Source of the DNA: JAAYJM01 sp964498585
GTDB taxonomy: Bacteria; Bacteroidota; Ignavibacteria; Kapaibacteriales; UBA2268
Direction of reading: 5' to 3'
Assembly: GCA_964498585.1 (NCBI GenBank)
Contig: CAZCHH010000071.1
Location: forward strand, 1-15,557
Length of the DNA stretch: 15,557 nucleotides
The position numbers and the translations under genes were made by a program. Below the pieces are notes generated by a model, which was given only the letters and a program-made list of their open reading frames with translations, did not search any database and was not told the DNA's origin. Positions 5,947 to 15,371 of this stretch are shown one piece after another. How positions within the stretch are numbered: position 1 is the first letter of the stretch; each line of letters opens with the position of its first letter.

Positions 5947-8781
5947 ATGAAGAAAATATTATTTATTGTTCTGCTTTTATTATTTAGTCAAGATTTATAT
6001 TCTAATCTTGAAAATCTTGAACAGATAAACAGCAAGAATGTAAAAGGTTTGAAACTCCTTTCGAAAGTCTGCCGGATTAGATTAAAAGATGGAGTTGGTT
6101 TTATTAAACAAAACAATCTTTTTTCTGAAATAAAAGCAATACAAATAACTCCATTACTAAAAAGACATAACAGCTCTTCATTGAATTTCCATAAAAATAC
6201 TGATAATTCAATCCAATTAGCTGAGGAGCCACTATGCAGAACTTACATTATTGAATATAATGACAGCCGACATCCTGAAGATTATTGCAAATACATAAAA
6301 GAGAATTTCCCCAAAATAGAAATAGCAGAGCCATACTACATAGATGAAATACAAGATATTCCTAATGACCCGTATGCCACTTCTCAGGCAATGCTTGGTA
6401 GAATTTCTGCTTTTAACGCCTGGGATTATTCTAAAGGAGATAGTTCAGTTATAATTGGAATTAGCGATAATGGTATTTATCAGGAGCATCAGGATTTAAT
6501 CAATTCTATAGCACCAAATTGGAATGAAATACCATATAATGGAATAGATGATGATGGAAATGGCTATATTGATGACTTTTTCGGATATAATTTTTCTTAT
6601 ATAAAAGATGGAAGCGAAGCTGATTATACTTATAATCCTTATGATGCTCACGGAACAAATGTTGCAGGTATAGCAGCAGCAACAACGAACAATAATACCG
6701 GAATAGCCGGTGTTGCCTATAATTGCAGATTTTTTCCTATAAAAACTGCCACGAACCCGGGACGTAGTATAATTTATGGCTATGAATCTATATTATACGC
6801 TGCTGAACGTGGACTTAAAGTTCTTAATTGCAGTTGGGGAAGTGTTAAGCCATTTTCTGAGATAGACCAGTCAATTATCAACTATGCAGTTGCTAAAGAT
6901 GTTGCTATTGTTGCTGCCGGTGGAAATTATGAAGAATATCGCACAGAAATGTGGTATCCTGCCGGCTATTTTGGAGTTCTGGGAGTTGGCGAGGTAGCAC
7001 CAAATGATGTTTTAAGTATATCAAGTTCAGTAGGAGTGCACACAAAAATTATGGCTCCCGGTCAGGAAAATATTGCACCAAACCACAACAATAGTTATGA
7101 AGCACTTTCGAGCGGAACCTCCTTTGCTTCACCAGTTGTAGCGGGTGCTTTAGGAATTGTAAGGGCTAAATATCCGGAGCTTGACCCAATCCAGTCAATT
7201 GAGTTTATCCGTCAATGTGTTGATGATATTAGTGAACTAAACACTGAATGGCGAGATATTATCCCGGGGCGTTTGAATTTACTTAAAGCAATGACTACAA
7301 ATCCAAATTCAATTCCGGGTATTCAATTTGTTGAAGCTAATTATTCTAAAAATGATGGAACAAAGGTGCAGAGATTTATAAAAGGTGATACTGTTTTGCT
7401 ATCTATTGATGCTTTTAACCGATTAGCTGCTGCAAATGAACTAAAATTTGAATTATCAGTTTTTGGAGCTGAAAACAAGAGTATTATTTTGATTGATTCT
7501 GTTTTAAATCAAAGTCATGTTGATGCAAATTCTGCTTTAAATCTTGAGCCATACCGGTTTTATATCAATTCGAACCAATCAAAACCAGTCATTTTTAAGG
7601 TAACTATAACTAAAACAAATTCAGATTACTCAGATTTCTTTTTATTCTCATTTGTTCCAACAAACGATTATGTTGTTTTTAAAAATAATGTAATAAAATT
7701 TTCTGTAAGCGACAGAGGAACAATCGGTTTTGGTTCTACCCGGCTCGATGGTATTGGATTTTTATATAAAGAAAATGGTAATCAGGTTTATGACGCTGGA
7801 ATAATGGCTGTAGCCAATTCCGAAAAAGTGATTAGCAGCTTATTTGGCTGGAATGCTGATTTTAATGATTTTTCTTCAGTTCAACCATTTTTGGCACCGG
7901 CTAATAACATAAGCATTATTGATGATTCTGAAGCAATCTATGATGAAATTGGAATTGAAATTACTCAGAACATCCAATTGCCTAACATAAACTCAGGAAT
8001 AGCTAAAATAAATGTAATTGTAAAGAATAAATCTGAAGAGATAATCAATGACCTTGCAGTTGGTTATTTACTCGATTGGGACGTAGCTCCAAATGAAGAT
8101 AGTAATACGGTTTCATTTTTTCCAGCAGCAATTCCTGAAGAGCTTGATGGAACTAGTATTGCAGCCGAGTGCGTTGAATATGCCTCATCAACAGATTATC
8201 CTGTTTTCGGCTCAATTGTTTATTCTAATTTACCCAACACCGAAGCACAGGTAGCAGGAATGGATTATTCAATAATTAAATATTTCCAAAAAACAGACCA
8301 AATAAGAAGTTTAAATTCAGGTACTTCTATTCAGCATACTAATATAACAGATGTGAACTATGTTATGGGAATGAAATTTTTAGGAGAATTTCTTCCAGAT
8401 GAGGAAAAATCTTTTGTGTTTTGTTTCGGTGGAGCAGATTCAAAGGAAGCATTAGCAAATGAATTAAAAGAATGCCTGCTCAATACAGGTGTTGAAAATA
8501 ATGAAAACATAATTAATAAAAAAATACATTTAGATGTTTATCCCAATCCAAGTTCAAATGTAATTCATCTTTCTATAAAATCTACTAATTTTAATCGTTT
8601 AAATGTAAAAATATTTGATATGCTTGGAAATGTATTAATTCAAAAGAACAATATTGAACTTAGTTCTGCTATTAGCTCTTTTAATATAAATACGAATAAT
8701 TTATCAACCGGAAATTATATCCTACAGCTTTCAACAAAAGATGGGGAGCTTATTTCGAAAATTATAACTATTATAAAATGA
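5947..8781 (+). CDS. Secreted subtilisin-family (S8) serine protease with T9SS C-terminal sorting domain
   Basis: The protein has 944 residues. AAGGA precedes the ATG by 7 nt. A signal peptide (MKKILFIVLLLLFSQDLYS) leads into a propeptide-like region to about residue 130. The peptidase domain (about 140-455) has the full catalytic set: Asp174 in ISDNGI, His235 in DAHGTNVAG, oxyanion Asn327 in AAGGN, and Ser392 in SGTSFASPVVAG. The Asp motif reads DNG where DSG or DTG is usual. Residues about 460-850 are beta-rich and not recognised, probably accessory domains. The last 88 residues (from about 857; VYPNPSSN, then STGNYILQL) match T9SS type A sorting domains, so the protein should cross the outer membrane and be surface-attached or released. 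The role is extracellular protein degradation, probably nutritional. The hydrolase gene upstream is 156 bp away, with signals between them, so co-transcription is uncertain. Confidence 0.95.
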   Translation: MKKILFIVLLLLFSQDLYSNLENLEQINSKNVKGLKLLSKVCRIRLKDGVGFIKQNNLFSEIKAIQITPLLKRHNSSSLNFHKNTDNSIQLAEEPLCRTYIIEYNDSRHPEDYCKYIKENFPKIEIAEPYYIDEIQDIPNDPYATSQAMLGRISAFNAWDYSKGDSSVIIGISDNGIYQEHQDLINSIAPNWNEIPYNGIDDDGNGYIDDFFGYNFSYIKDGSEADYTYNPYDAHGTNVAGIAAATTNNNTGIAGVAYNCRFFPIKTATNPGRSIIYGYESILYAAERGLKVLNCSWGSVKPFSEIDQSIINYAVAKDVAIVAAGGNYEEYRTEMWYPAGYFGVLGVGEVAPNDVLSISSSVGVHTKIMAPGQENIAPNHNNSYEALSSGTSFASPVVAGALGIVRAKYPELDPIQSIEFIRQCVDDISELNTEWRDIIPGRLNLLKAMTTNPNSIPGIQFVEANYSKNDGTKVQRFIKGDTVLLSIDAFNRLAAANELKFELSVFGAENKSIILIDSVLNQSHVDANSALNLEPYRFYINSNQSKPVIFKVTITKTNSDYSDFFLFSFVPTNDYVVFKNNVIKFSVSDRGTIGFGSTRLDGIGFLYKENGNQVYDAGIMAVANSEKVISSLFGWNADFNDFSSVQPFLAPANNISIIDDSEAIYDEIGIEITQNIQLPNINSGIAKINVIVKNKSEEIINDLAVGYLLDWDVAPNEDSNTVSFFPAAIPEELDGTSIAAECVEYASSTDYPVFGSIVYSNLPNTEAQVAGMDYSIIKYFQKTDQIRSLNSGTSIQHTNITDVNYVMGMKFLGEFLPDEEKSFVFCFGGADSKEALANELKECLLNTGVENNENIINKKIHLDVYPNPSSNVIHLSIKSTNFNRLNVKIFDMLGNVLIQKNNIELSSAISSFNINTNNLSTGNYILQLSTKDGELISKIITIIK

Positions 8782-8800
8782 TAAATTTTTACTTTATCAT
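8778..8800 (+). terminator. AT-rich hairpin over the S8 protease stop codon
   Basis: ATGATAAA, 7-nt loop, TTTATCAT: an 8-bp stem that includes the TGA stop at 8779-8781. It has low GC content and no strong T-run, so it is a weak terminator candidate. The rest of the 294-bp gap up to recO shows no gene and no recognisable promoter. Confidence 0.3.
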
Positions 8801-9075
8801 ATCATCTGTTTAAATAAAAGTAGGTCATTAAGTATATATCAACAAAATAAATACTGTTTTATATTCGTTTATAATTGTTTTTATTGTCAAGAAATATCCT
8901 GAATAATTCAAACTTTGATAGTAAGTTACGAGATGAATGGAATCATGAAAGATATTAGAATTAATATATTATTAGCATATAAACACAGTTTTTTATTGAA
9001 TTTCAAGTAAATCATTTATTATCAATTCCTACTGAATATTTTTCTAAAATTTATGAATAAAACAGGATATAAAAA

Positions 9076-9822
9076 ATGCTTGTAACTACTGAAGCGGTAG
9101 TTCTTTCAACATTAAAATATGGAGATACCAGCAAAATTGCTCATATTTATTCTAATGAATATGGAAAAATATCAATTATTGCAAAAGGAGTAAGAACAGC
9201 AAAAAGCAAATTATTACCAATAATTGAACCACTTAATTACTGCTCAGTAACTTTTTATAAAAAGAACACAAGTAATTTACATTTACTTTCACAAGCAGAT
9301 TTTATCAGGAATTTTTCATTTTTAAAAAATTCATATCAAAATTTGTTAATAGGTTTTTCATTACTTGAAGCAATTTCTAAAACGCAGGAAGACAACGATT
9401 CAAATTCGGATATCTTTGCACTATTATTAAAATCCATTTCACTTTTAAATGAACCGGATGTTAATCCTTATTCAGTTTTTACTTCTTTTCATATTCATTT
9501 ATCAAAAAAATTAGGTTTTATGTTAAATTTAAATGATTTTGAAATTAAAGAGAAAAGTAATAATTTAAATTTTTTATTTAATATCGAAAATGGAAATGTA
9601 GATAGAAAAGAAGAAAAAACAAACGGCGGTTCAATTGCTTTGAATAATGAAATTATGGATAAAATAATGAAATTATCGAAATTACAGATTGAAGAATGCG
9701 CTATTGTTGAAATAAACGATGAAGAGCTAATACGCATTAATAATTTGTTTGTTAGGTATTACAGCTATCATTTTGATAAAACAATCAAATTTTGTTCATT
9801 GGATTTTTTACAAAATAAGTAA
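9076..9822 (+). CDS. recO: DNA repair protein RecO
   Basis: The protein has 248 residues, normal for RecO. The start has AGGA 8 nt upstream. The N-terminal OB-fold (about 1-80) carries the family hallmarks: TTEAVVLSTLKYGDTSKIAHIYSNEYG, then IAKGVRTAKSKL and EPLNYCSVTFY. The rest is the helical C-terminal domain (GFSLLEAIS, FHIHLSKKLGFMLNL). RecO works in the cytoplasm in the RecFOR pathway, helping load RecA onto SSB-coated single-stranded DNA and annealing strands. Many RecO proteins carry a four-cysteine zinc site in the C-terminal half; here no CxxC pair is visible, only isolated cysteines, so zinc binding looks lost. The gene is first in a likely operon with the two membrane protein genes after it, the next beginning 5 nt beyond its stop. 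Confidence 0.93.
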   Translation: MLVTTEAVVLSTLKYGDTSKIAHIYSNEYGKISIIAKGVRTAKSKLLPIIEPLNYCSVTFYKKNTSNLHLLSQADFIRNFSFLKNSYQNLLIGFSLLEAISKTQEDNDSNSDIFALLLKSISLLNEPDVNPYSVFTSFHIHLSKKLGFMLNLNDFEIKEKSNNLNFLFNIENGNVDRKEEKTNGGSIALNNEIMDKIMKLSKLQIEECAIVEINDEELIRINNLFVRYYSYHFDKTIKFCSLDFLQNK

Positions 9823-9827
9823 ATAAA

Positions 9828-11150
9828 ATGATTTTTAATATATTATTAACTTTATTCCTTGTGTTTTTGAATGGCTTCTTTGTAGCTGCAGAATTTTCTA
9901 TTGTTAAAATACGTAGTTCAAAATTAGAATTAAGGATACGCTCCGGAAGTTTTTTAGCAAAATTAGCGAAAGGAATAACAGAACATTTAGATGCTTACCT
10001 TTCTGCTACTCAACTTGGTATTACTCTTGCATCACTTGGATTGGGCTGGATTGGAGAAAGTGTAGTTTCTGAAATAATTAAAGAAATATTCATACTGTTT
10101 CAAATTCCGTTCGGGGAAGCCCAGCTACATAGCATTGCTTTGCCAGTTGCTTTTATTACTATAACTATGCTGCATATTGTTTTCGGCGAGCTTGCACCAA
10201 AATCTATTGCTATTCAGCGAGCTGAACAAACAACTCTTGCTATCTCTATACCTTTAAGATTTTTCTACATTATTTTTAGCCCTTTTATTTGGATACTAAA
10301 TTCAACTGCAAATTTAATTTTAAGGTTAATTGGCTTTCAAGCAGTTGGAAAAGATGAAGAGCTTCACAGTTCAGATGAAATTCGCCTGATTTTAGAGGAA
10401 AGCACTAAAAGCGGAGCCATTGGCATTAGCGAGCATGAGCTTTTAGAAAATGTATTTGAATTTCAAGATACTCCTATTAAGCAAATTATGGTGCCGCGCA
10501 GGAAAATACAGGGCGTAGAAATCGGACTCAATTTAAATGATGTTGTTACTAAGTTCATCAGTGAAGGTTACTCGCGTATGCCGGTTTATGAAAAAACTAT
10601 TGATAATATCATCGGAATTATTTACGCAAAAGACCTTCTCAATATGCTTAGCAATGAAAATTTAATTATAATTGAAGACATAATACGACCTCCTTTTTTT
10701 GTTCAGGAAGATGAAAAAATTAAGACATTGCTTCATCGGATGCAAAAAGATAAAATCCTTATGGCTATCGTAATTGATGAATTCGGTGGTACTGCCGGCT
10801 TAGTTACAATGGAAGATATTATAGAAGAAATAGTCGGTGAAATCCAAGATGAATACGATGAAGAAACTCCTATCGTGGAAAAAATCAATGAAGAGACTTT
10901 CATAGTCAAAGCTGAAGCAACAATTGCAGATGCTAATGACTATCTGCCTTTTCTGCTCCCTGAAAGCGATGATTACGAAACGATTGGTGGACTGATTATC
11001 GATGAAATCGGTAATATCCCCGAACTTAATGAAATTATAAGATTAGATAATTATGAATGTAAAATCCTAAAAAGGTCAAAACGTTCGATAGAATCTATTA
11101 AACTAACTGTGAGAAAAACAGATGACGAAACTGATGAGGTCCAAAAATAA
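9828..11150 (+). CDS. CNNM/CorC (hemolysin-like) CBS-domain membrane protein
   Basis: The protein has 440 residues with the classic three-part layout. Residues 1 to about 190 are the CNNM (DUF21) membrane domain, with hydrophobic segments near 1-26, 58-80, 102-122 and 138-170 and the motifs NGFFVAAEFSIVKIRSSKLE, TQLGITLASLGLGWIGE and FGELAPKSIAIQ. Two CBS domains follow (about 213-275 and 286-345; IMVPRRKI, YSRMPVYE, IDEFGGTAGLVTMEDIIEEIVGEI), and then a CorC/HlyC C-terminal domain (about 348-430; DDYETIGGLI). Relatives are inner-membrane proteins linked to magnesium or cobalt efflux and sensitivity, with the CBS pair sensing nucleotides and Mg; the name hemolysin is historical. No clear Shine-Dalgarno precedes the ATG, which begins 5 nt after recO, so translational coupling is likely. 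In some Bacteroidota a related protein, GldE, aids gliding, but I cannot assign that here. Confidence 0.94.
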   Translation: MIFNILLTLFLVFLNGFFVAAEFSIVKIRSSKLELRIRSGSFLAKLAKGITEHLDAYLSATQLGITLASLGLGWIGESVVSEIIKEIFILFQIPFGEAQLHSIALPVAFITITMLHIVFGELAPKSIAIQRAEQTTLAISIPLRFFYIIFSPFIWILNSTANLILRLIGFQAVGKDEELHSSDEIRLILEESTKSGAIGISEHELLENVFEFQDTPIKQIMVPRRKIQGVEIGLNLNDVVTKFISEGYSRMPVYEKTIDNIIGIIYAKDLLNMLSNENLIIIEDIIRPPFFVQEDEKIKTLLHRMQKDKILMAIVIDEFGGTAGLVTMEDIIEEIVGEIQDEYDEETPIVEKINEETFIVKAEATIADANDYLPFLLPESDDYETIGGLIIDEIGNIPELNEIIRLDNYECKILKRSKRSIESIKLTVRKTDDETDEVQK

Positions 11151-12133
11151 TGAAGCAACAAATGAAAGCATACCTATTTGCTTTATCTGCTGTTTTGCTT
11201 TGGTCAACAGTAGCTACTGCATTTAAATTATCTCTTCAGCAACTCAATTATTCCCAATTACTTTTAATTTCTTCAGGTATTTCTCTTTTTGTTCTTTTAG
11301 CAATTATTCTTATTAAAACTTATTTTAGTAATTCTGATTTTTATAATTCCTTCGAAGTTTCATCTGAACCAAATTTATATAAAGAATTAAGTTATTTCAG
11401 AAAACTAAAAAAAACCGTAATAAATGGGAATTTTGATTTTCAGGGAATAATTTTCTCGCTTACTCTTGGTTTCCTAAATCCTTTTCTTTATTATTTGATT
11501 CTTTTTAAAGCATATTCTTTACTTCCCGCACAGGAAGCTATATCTTTGAACTATACTTGGGGAATAATAGTTGTTTTATTTTCAATAATTTTTTTGAAGC
11601 AAAAAGTTCATTTAATAAACATAATATTTTTGCTGCTCAGTTTCATTGGCGTTGTAATAATAGCTACTGGTGGCAATCTTACTGACTTACAGTTTAAAAA
11701 TACTGAAGGAGTTTTTTATGCTTTAAGTAGTGCTATTGTTTGGGGGCTTTTCTGGGTATTAAATATGAAAGACAAGCGGGACGATTTGATTAAATTATTT
11801 TTAAATTTCTTTTTTGGTTTTGTATTTATTTTGATTTATACTGCTTTTTTCTCTTCTTTTAAAATAAATATTACGTATTCTTTCTTTTCAGCAGTTTATG
11901 TAGGAATATTCGAGATGGGTATAACATTTGTTTTTTGGTTAAAAGCTCTTCAATTATCAAAAACTACAGCACTTGTGAGTAATTTAGTTTTTCTATCACC
12001 TTTCCTATCACTATTTTTTGTTAGTGTTATTATTAAAGAAGAAATCCAGTTTTCAACTATTTTAGGCCTTATCTTCATCGTAACTGGAATATTACTTCAA
12101 AACATTGTAAGAAAAAAAATTGAAACAAATTAA
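11150..12133 (+). CDS. EamA/DMT-family transporter
   Basis: The protein has 327 residues. Its ATG overlaps the TAA of the preceding gene by one base (TAATG), and GAGGT at 11136-11140 lies 9 nt upstream; a second in-frame ATG at 11162 is possible. It has about ten hydrophobic segments in two EamA-like halves (about 5-175 and 186-322). Visible signatures include LWSTVATAFKLSL in TM1, AQEAISLNYTWGIIVVLFSIIFLKQ, and KTTALVSNLVFLSPFLSLFFVSVIIKEE in the equivalent place of the second half. Such inner-membrane proteins of the drug/metabolite transporter superfamily usually export small metabolites or amino acids; the substrate cannot be read from sequence. An unusually long hydrophilic insert (about 58-97) separates TM2 from TM3, where most relatives have a short loop. 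It probably shares a transcript with recO and the CNNM gene. Confidence 0.93.
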   Translation: MKQQMKAYLFALSAVLLWSTVATAFKLSLQQLNYSQLLLISSGISLFVLLAIILIKTYFSNSDFYNSFEVSSEPNLYKELSYFRKLKKTVINGNFDFQGIIFSLTLGFLNPFLYYLILFKAYSLLPAQEAISLNYTWGIIVVLFSIIFLKQKVHLINIIFLLLSFIGVVIIATGGNLTDLQFKNTEGVFYALSSAIVWGLFWVLNMKDKRDDLIKLFLNFFFGFVFILIYTAFFSSFKINITYSFFSAVYVGIFEMGITFVFWLKALQLSKTTALVSNLVFLSPFLSLFFVSVIIKEEIQFSTILGLIFIVTGILLQNIVRKKIETN

Positions 12134-12159
12134 AAATCAAAAGTATATTTATATTAAAA

Positions 12160-12184
12160 TTGATTATAAAAAAATTATAATCAA
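12160..12184. terminator. 10-bp AT hairpin after the transporter gene
   Basis: TTGATTATAA, loop AAAAA, TTATAATCAA: a perfect 10-bp stem, 27 bp after the transporter stop codon. It has only two G-C pairs and no T-run on the + strand. It could be a weak terminator of the recO operon or a regulator site for the next gene. Confidence 0.35.
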
Positions 12185-12216
12185 AATATTTAATAAAAAT
12201 ACAATTTTTGTTGAAT

Positions 12217-12243
12217 TTATAACGTTATAACTATTTAAATAGT
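12217..12243. promoter_or_regulatory. Two abutting 14-bp perfect palindromes before the metalloprotease gene
   Basis: TTATAACGTTATAA (12217-12230) and ACTATTTAAATAGT (12230-12243) are each self-complementary without a loop and share one base. They end 37 bp before the ATG at 12281. This arrangement resembles binding sites for dimeric regulators placed near a promoter. No TAnnTTTG element is evident, so the promoter itself is not located. Confidence 0.4.
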
Positions 12244-12280
12244 CATGAAAATAATTAATTAATTAAATTAAGGATAAATT

Positions 12281-15200
12281 ATGAACAGGATAATATTATT
12301 AATTATCGCAACTTTTTTATTAAGTAATTTTGCTAATTCTCAAACTAACTACGAATCAGATTTAAGTAAAATTCCAATTGAAAAAGATGGAGCAGTCCTG
12401 CTCCCGATTGAAAAATTAAAGGGCAAAACAAATTTCTATTCTTCAAATGAATTAGAATCATCTAAAGCATGGGAATCTTTTAGAAAAGAATATGGGAACT
12501 GGACTATTATATTCGATAATCTGACTAAAACACCAAGAAGAGCATTCGGTAAGCCAATTCAAATAAATGGTTATTACGAAATAAACCAAAATAATGTTGA
12601 GAAGGCATCTCTCAGCTTTTTAAACCAATTTGCTGACTTATTTAATATAAATATCAACGAATTAAAGATTAAGAATATAACACAGGTAAAGAACAAATGG
12701 TATGTAAAATTTTCTCAGCATCATAATGGGATTGAAGTTCTTTTTTCAGAAGTAGATTTACGTATTTCTAATGATGGGAAAGTCTTTTCGTTTGGTGTAG
12801 ATTTTTATAACAACATGGACCTTGATTTAGTCCCAAGCATAAGCTCAGCTATTGCAACAGATAATGCCCATTTTGGATTGAATTACAACTCAAAGAGCGA
12901 TAAAATCCAAGCTAACGAAAAAATGTTTATTTTGCCCGTAAAAACTAATTCCGGTATTTCTTTTAAACTTACTTATAACGTAAAAATTGAAACAACAGAG
13001 CCATTTGGAATTTACAGCTCTTATGTTGATTCACATACCGGTTTGATTGTATGGAGAATCAACCAGACAAAGAAATTTGGTAATTTAAAAACAAATAATC
13101 AAATTGATAATTTTGGAAATATTACAAATTCAAAATCCGTTCCAATTCCATCAAAAAGAACAGGTGAAACTAGCATCGAAGTAAAAGGATTAGTAAAGCT
13201 TGTTCACCCATGGGACGAACAAAGATTAGTTCCTTTTCCCAATATTTATGTAAACATTGGTGATGAGGTTTATACTACAGATGAAAATGGTAAAGTAGAA
13301 TTTGACATAACAGAGCAAACAAATTATTCAGTAAAATTTTCAGGACCTAATGGCCATATAAAGAATAATGATGTTGATAGTGCAGATGCTGAGATTAGTG
13401 GAGTAATTAATCCTAGTGAAAGCATTACGCTTGAATGGAATGATTCTAACTCAAAAATCCAGGAACGTAATTTATTCTATCATACAGATTTTGTTTATAA
13501 AAACACAAAGAGAATTGACCCAGAATTAACAGTAATGGACTATTCAACAGAAGTATTAATAAGCTATGATAGCTGGACGCCGAATGCAATGGCAACCGGA
13601 GAATCAATTTATTTTATTGGAGTTAGTTACCCCGGTTACCGTTTCCCTGAAACTCCAACAGTATTATACCATGAATATACTCATAATATTAATGCTCGGC
13701 TTTATCAATTCCTCGGATTTGAAGATGGAATGATTAATTTAGATTGTAACGAAGGGACAGCTGATTTAGGAGCCGCATTAATTGTAAAAGACTCAAGAAT
13801 GGGAGTTGGCTATTTGACTTCCGATACCGTTTCATATTTGAGAAATCTGCAAAATAATTATGTTTATCCTGAAGATTTGGAATCTGATTCACATTTTAAT
13901 GGACAAATACTTTCCGGCTCTTTTTGGGATTTAATGGGAAAAACTAGTTTTGATTTAGTTGAACATTTATCTCATTTTGCAAAATACGGTACCCCAGATG
14001 ATGCTGATGTTGGTATGGCTTTCGCTGAATGGTTTATTGAAACACTTATTGCAGACGACGATGACAACGATTTAAGCAATGGCACTCCAAACGACATAAA
14101 CATTATTGAATCCTTTAACAATCATCATATCGGAACTGACCTATTTCTAGCTGTCAGCTTTTCTCATAACAACCTTCCCGATTCACAGGACACCTTAAAT
14201 TCATTTACAGTGCCTTTTACATTGGCAAGTAAAATAGCAATAATTGAAAGACAGGTAGAAAATGTAGAATTGGTTTATACTACTGATGGATTTAAAACCT
14301 CACAAAACGTTGCTGCAACTGAAAACGGAACTAATCAGTTTTCTGCTCTAATCCCTTCTCAGAAAAAAGGCACAATTGTTCAATATTATTTCAAAGCAGT
14401 TGACCCATATACAAAAAGAGAAATAGTCCTTACATCTAAATTAGGTGAATTTGCTCCTTATGAGTTTTTAGTTGGTTATACTCAAGCTTTCTTTGATAAT
14501 TTTGAAGAAGACAATGGCTGGATTTCCGGAGTTCCTACCGATGAATCAACCCGTGGAGTATGGGAAAGAGATGTTCCTACAGAAGTAATTGTTGATTACT
14601 TTGGTGGAACAATGCAACCCGGCAGCGGTTGCTCAGAAGAAGGTTCAAAATGCTATGTTACAGGTGCAAGATCCGGTTCTGGCACTGACTTTTATGATTA
14701 TATGCCTAACGGAAAAACTACTTTAACTTCTCCGGTATTTGATATCAGCAATTTAGAACTTCCTTTAATCAAATTTCAATACTGGTTCTTCAATTTGTTT
14801 TTTGATTATGATTATGCTCCAGATTTCGTTATTCAGGTATCAAGCGATGCCGGTGCAAACTGGATTGCTGTTAATACTACATCTGAAAGTGAAAGTGCCT
14901 GGAAAAAATATCAGTTTAATGTTACTGACTTTGTGTCTTTAACTCCAAACTTTCAAATTAGATTCGTTTTCGATGCTGTTAGTTATAGTGGTTATCAAGC
15001 ATTCTATTTTAGCGAAGCATTAGTGGACGATTTCCAAATTTTAACAGCAAACAAAAGCATTATTAACTCGGTTGAAGATGAAATTAATGCTAATAACGTA
15101 ATTTTATCATATCCAAATCCATTTTCAAGTAGTATTACAATTAATACTTATATTGATAAGCCACAGAGAGTTATCGCACAAATCTTTAATATTTATGGTG

Positions 15201-15361
15201 AATTAGTAAATATTATTACTGATAACTACTTAGAAACTGGAAATTATAGTTTTATTTGGGATGGAACAAATATTAATAAACAAAAAGTAGCTAGCGGTAC
15301 TTATTTTATGAAAATTCAAATGGATAATCAGATAAGAACTGAAAAGTTAATTATGAATTAA
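12281..15361 (+). CDS. Secreted zinc metalloprotease (fungalysin M36-like) with T9SS/FlgD-like C-terminal domain
   Basis: The protein has 1026 residues. AAGGA lies 6 nt before the ATG. A signal peptide (MNRIILLIIATFLLSNFANS) is followed by a fungalysin/thermolysin-type propeptide (about 100-265; LNQFADLF, HNGIEVLFSEVDLRI, SYVDSHTGLIVWRI). Next comes a small beta domain (about 290-370), then the catalytic domain (about 380-620) with HEYTH (His464, Glu465, His468) and a third zinc ligand Glu491 in NEGTADLGAA, 23 residues on. An Asp-rich DDDDNDLSNGTPND stretch follows. Further beta regions include a jelly-roll-like module (about 735-925; DNFEEDNGW, LPLIKFQYWFF, VDDFQI). The C-terminal 97 residues (YPNPFSSSITINTY, YSFIWDGTN, SGTYFMKI) combine FlgD-like and T9SS sorting features. 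It should be exported by Sec and then T9SS, activated by propeptide removal, and act on extracellular proteins. The M36-like call rests on propeptide and motif layout. It is monocistronic, with a terminator right after it. Confidence 0.93.
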   Translation: MNRIILLIIATFLLSNFANSQTNYESDLSKIPIEKDGAVLLPIEKLKGKTNFYSSNELESSKAWESFRKEYGNWTIIFDNLTKTPRRAFGKPIQINGYYEINQNNVEKASLSFLNQFADLFNININELKIKNITQVKNKWYVKFSQHHNGIEVLFSEVDLRISNDGKVFSFGVDFYNNMDLDLVPSISSAIATDNAHFGLNYNSKSDKIQANEKMFILPVKTNSGISFKLTYNVKIETTEPFGIYSSYVDSHTGLIVWRINQTKKFGNLKTNNQIDNFGNITNSKSVPIPSKRTGETSIEVKGLVKLVHPWDEQRLVPFPNIYVNIGDEVYTTDENGKVEFDITEQTNYSVKFSGPNGHIKNNDVDSADAEISGVINPSESITLEWNDSNSKIQERNLFYHTDFVYKNTKRIDPELTVMDYSTEVLISYDSWTPNAMATGESIYFIGVSYPGYRFPETPTVLYHEYTHNINARLYQFLGFEDGMINLDCNEGTADLGAALIVKDSRMGVGYLTSDTVSYLRNLQNNYVYPEDLESDSHFNGQILSGSFWDLMGKTSFDLVEHLSHFAKYGTPDDADVGMAFAEWFIETLIADDDDNDLSNGTPNDINIIESFNNHHIGTDLFLAVSFSHNNLPDSQDTLNSFTVPFTLASKIAIIERQVENVELVYTTDGFKTSQNVAATENGTNQFSALIPSQKKGTIVQYYFKAVDPYTKREIVLTSKLGEFAPYEFLVGYTQAFFDNFEEDNGWISGVPTDESTRGVWERDVPTEVIVDYFGGTMQPGSGCSEEGSKCYVTGARSGSGTDFYDYMPNGKTTLTSPVFDISNLELPLIKFQYWFFNLFFDYDYAPDFVIQVSSDAGANWIAVNTTSESESAWKKYQFNVTDFVSLTPNFQIRFVFDAVSYSGYQAFYFSEALVDDFQILTANKSIINSVEDEINANNVILSYPNPFSSSITINTYIDKPQRVIAQIFNIYGELVNIITDNYLETGNYSFIWDGTNINKQKVASGTYFMKIQMDNQIRTEKLIMN

Positions 15362-15371
15362 AATCAAATTC

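Noticed and set aside
8801..9075. Small gene or RNA in the gap before recO
   Set aside because: Only very AT-rich sequence with no RBS-associated frame, stable hairpin or recognisable promoter.
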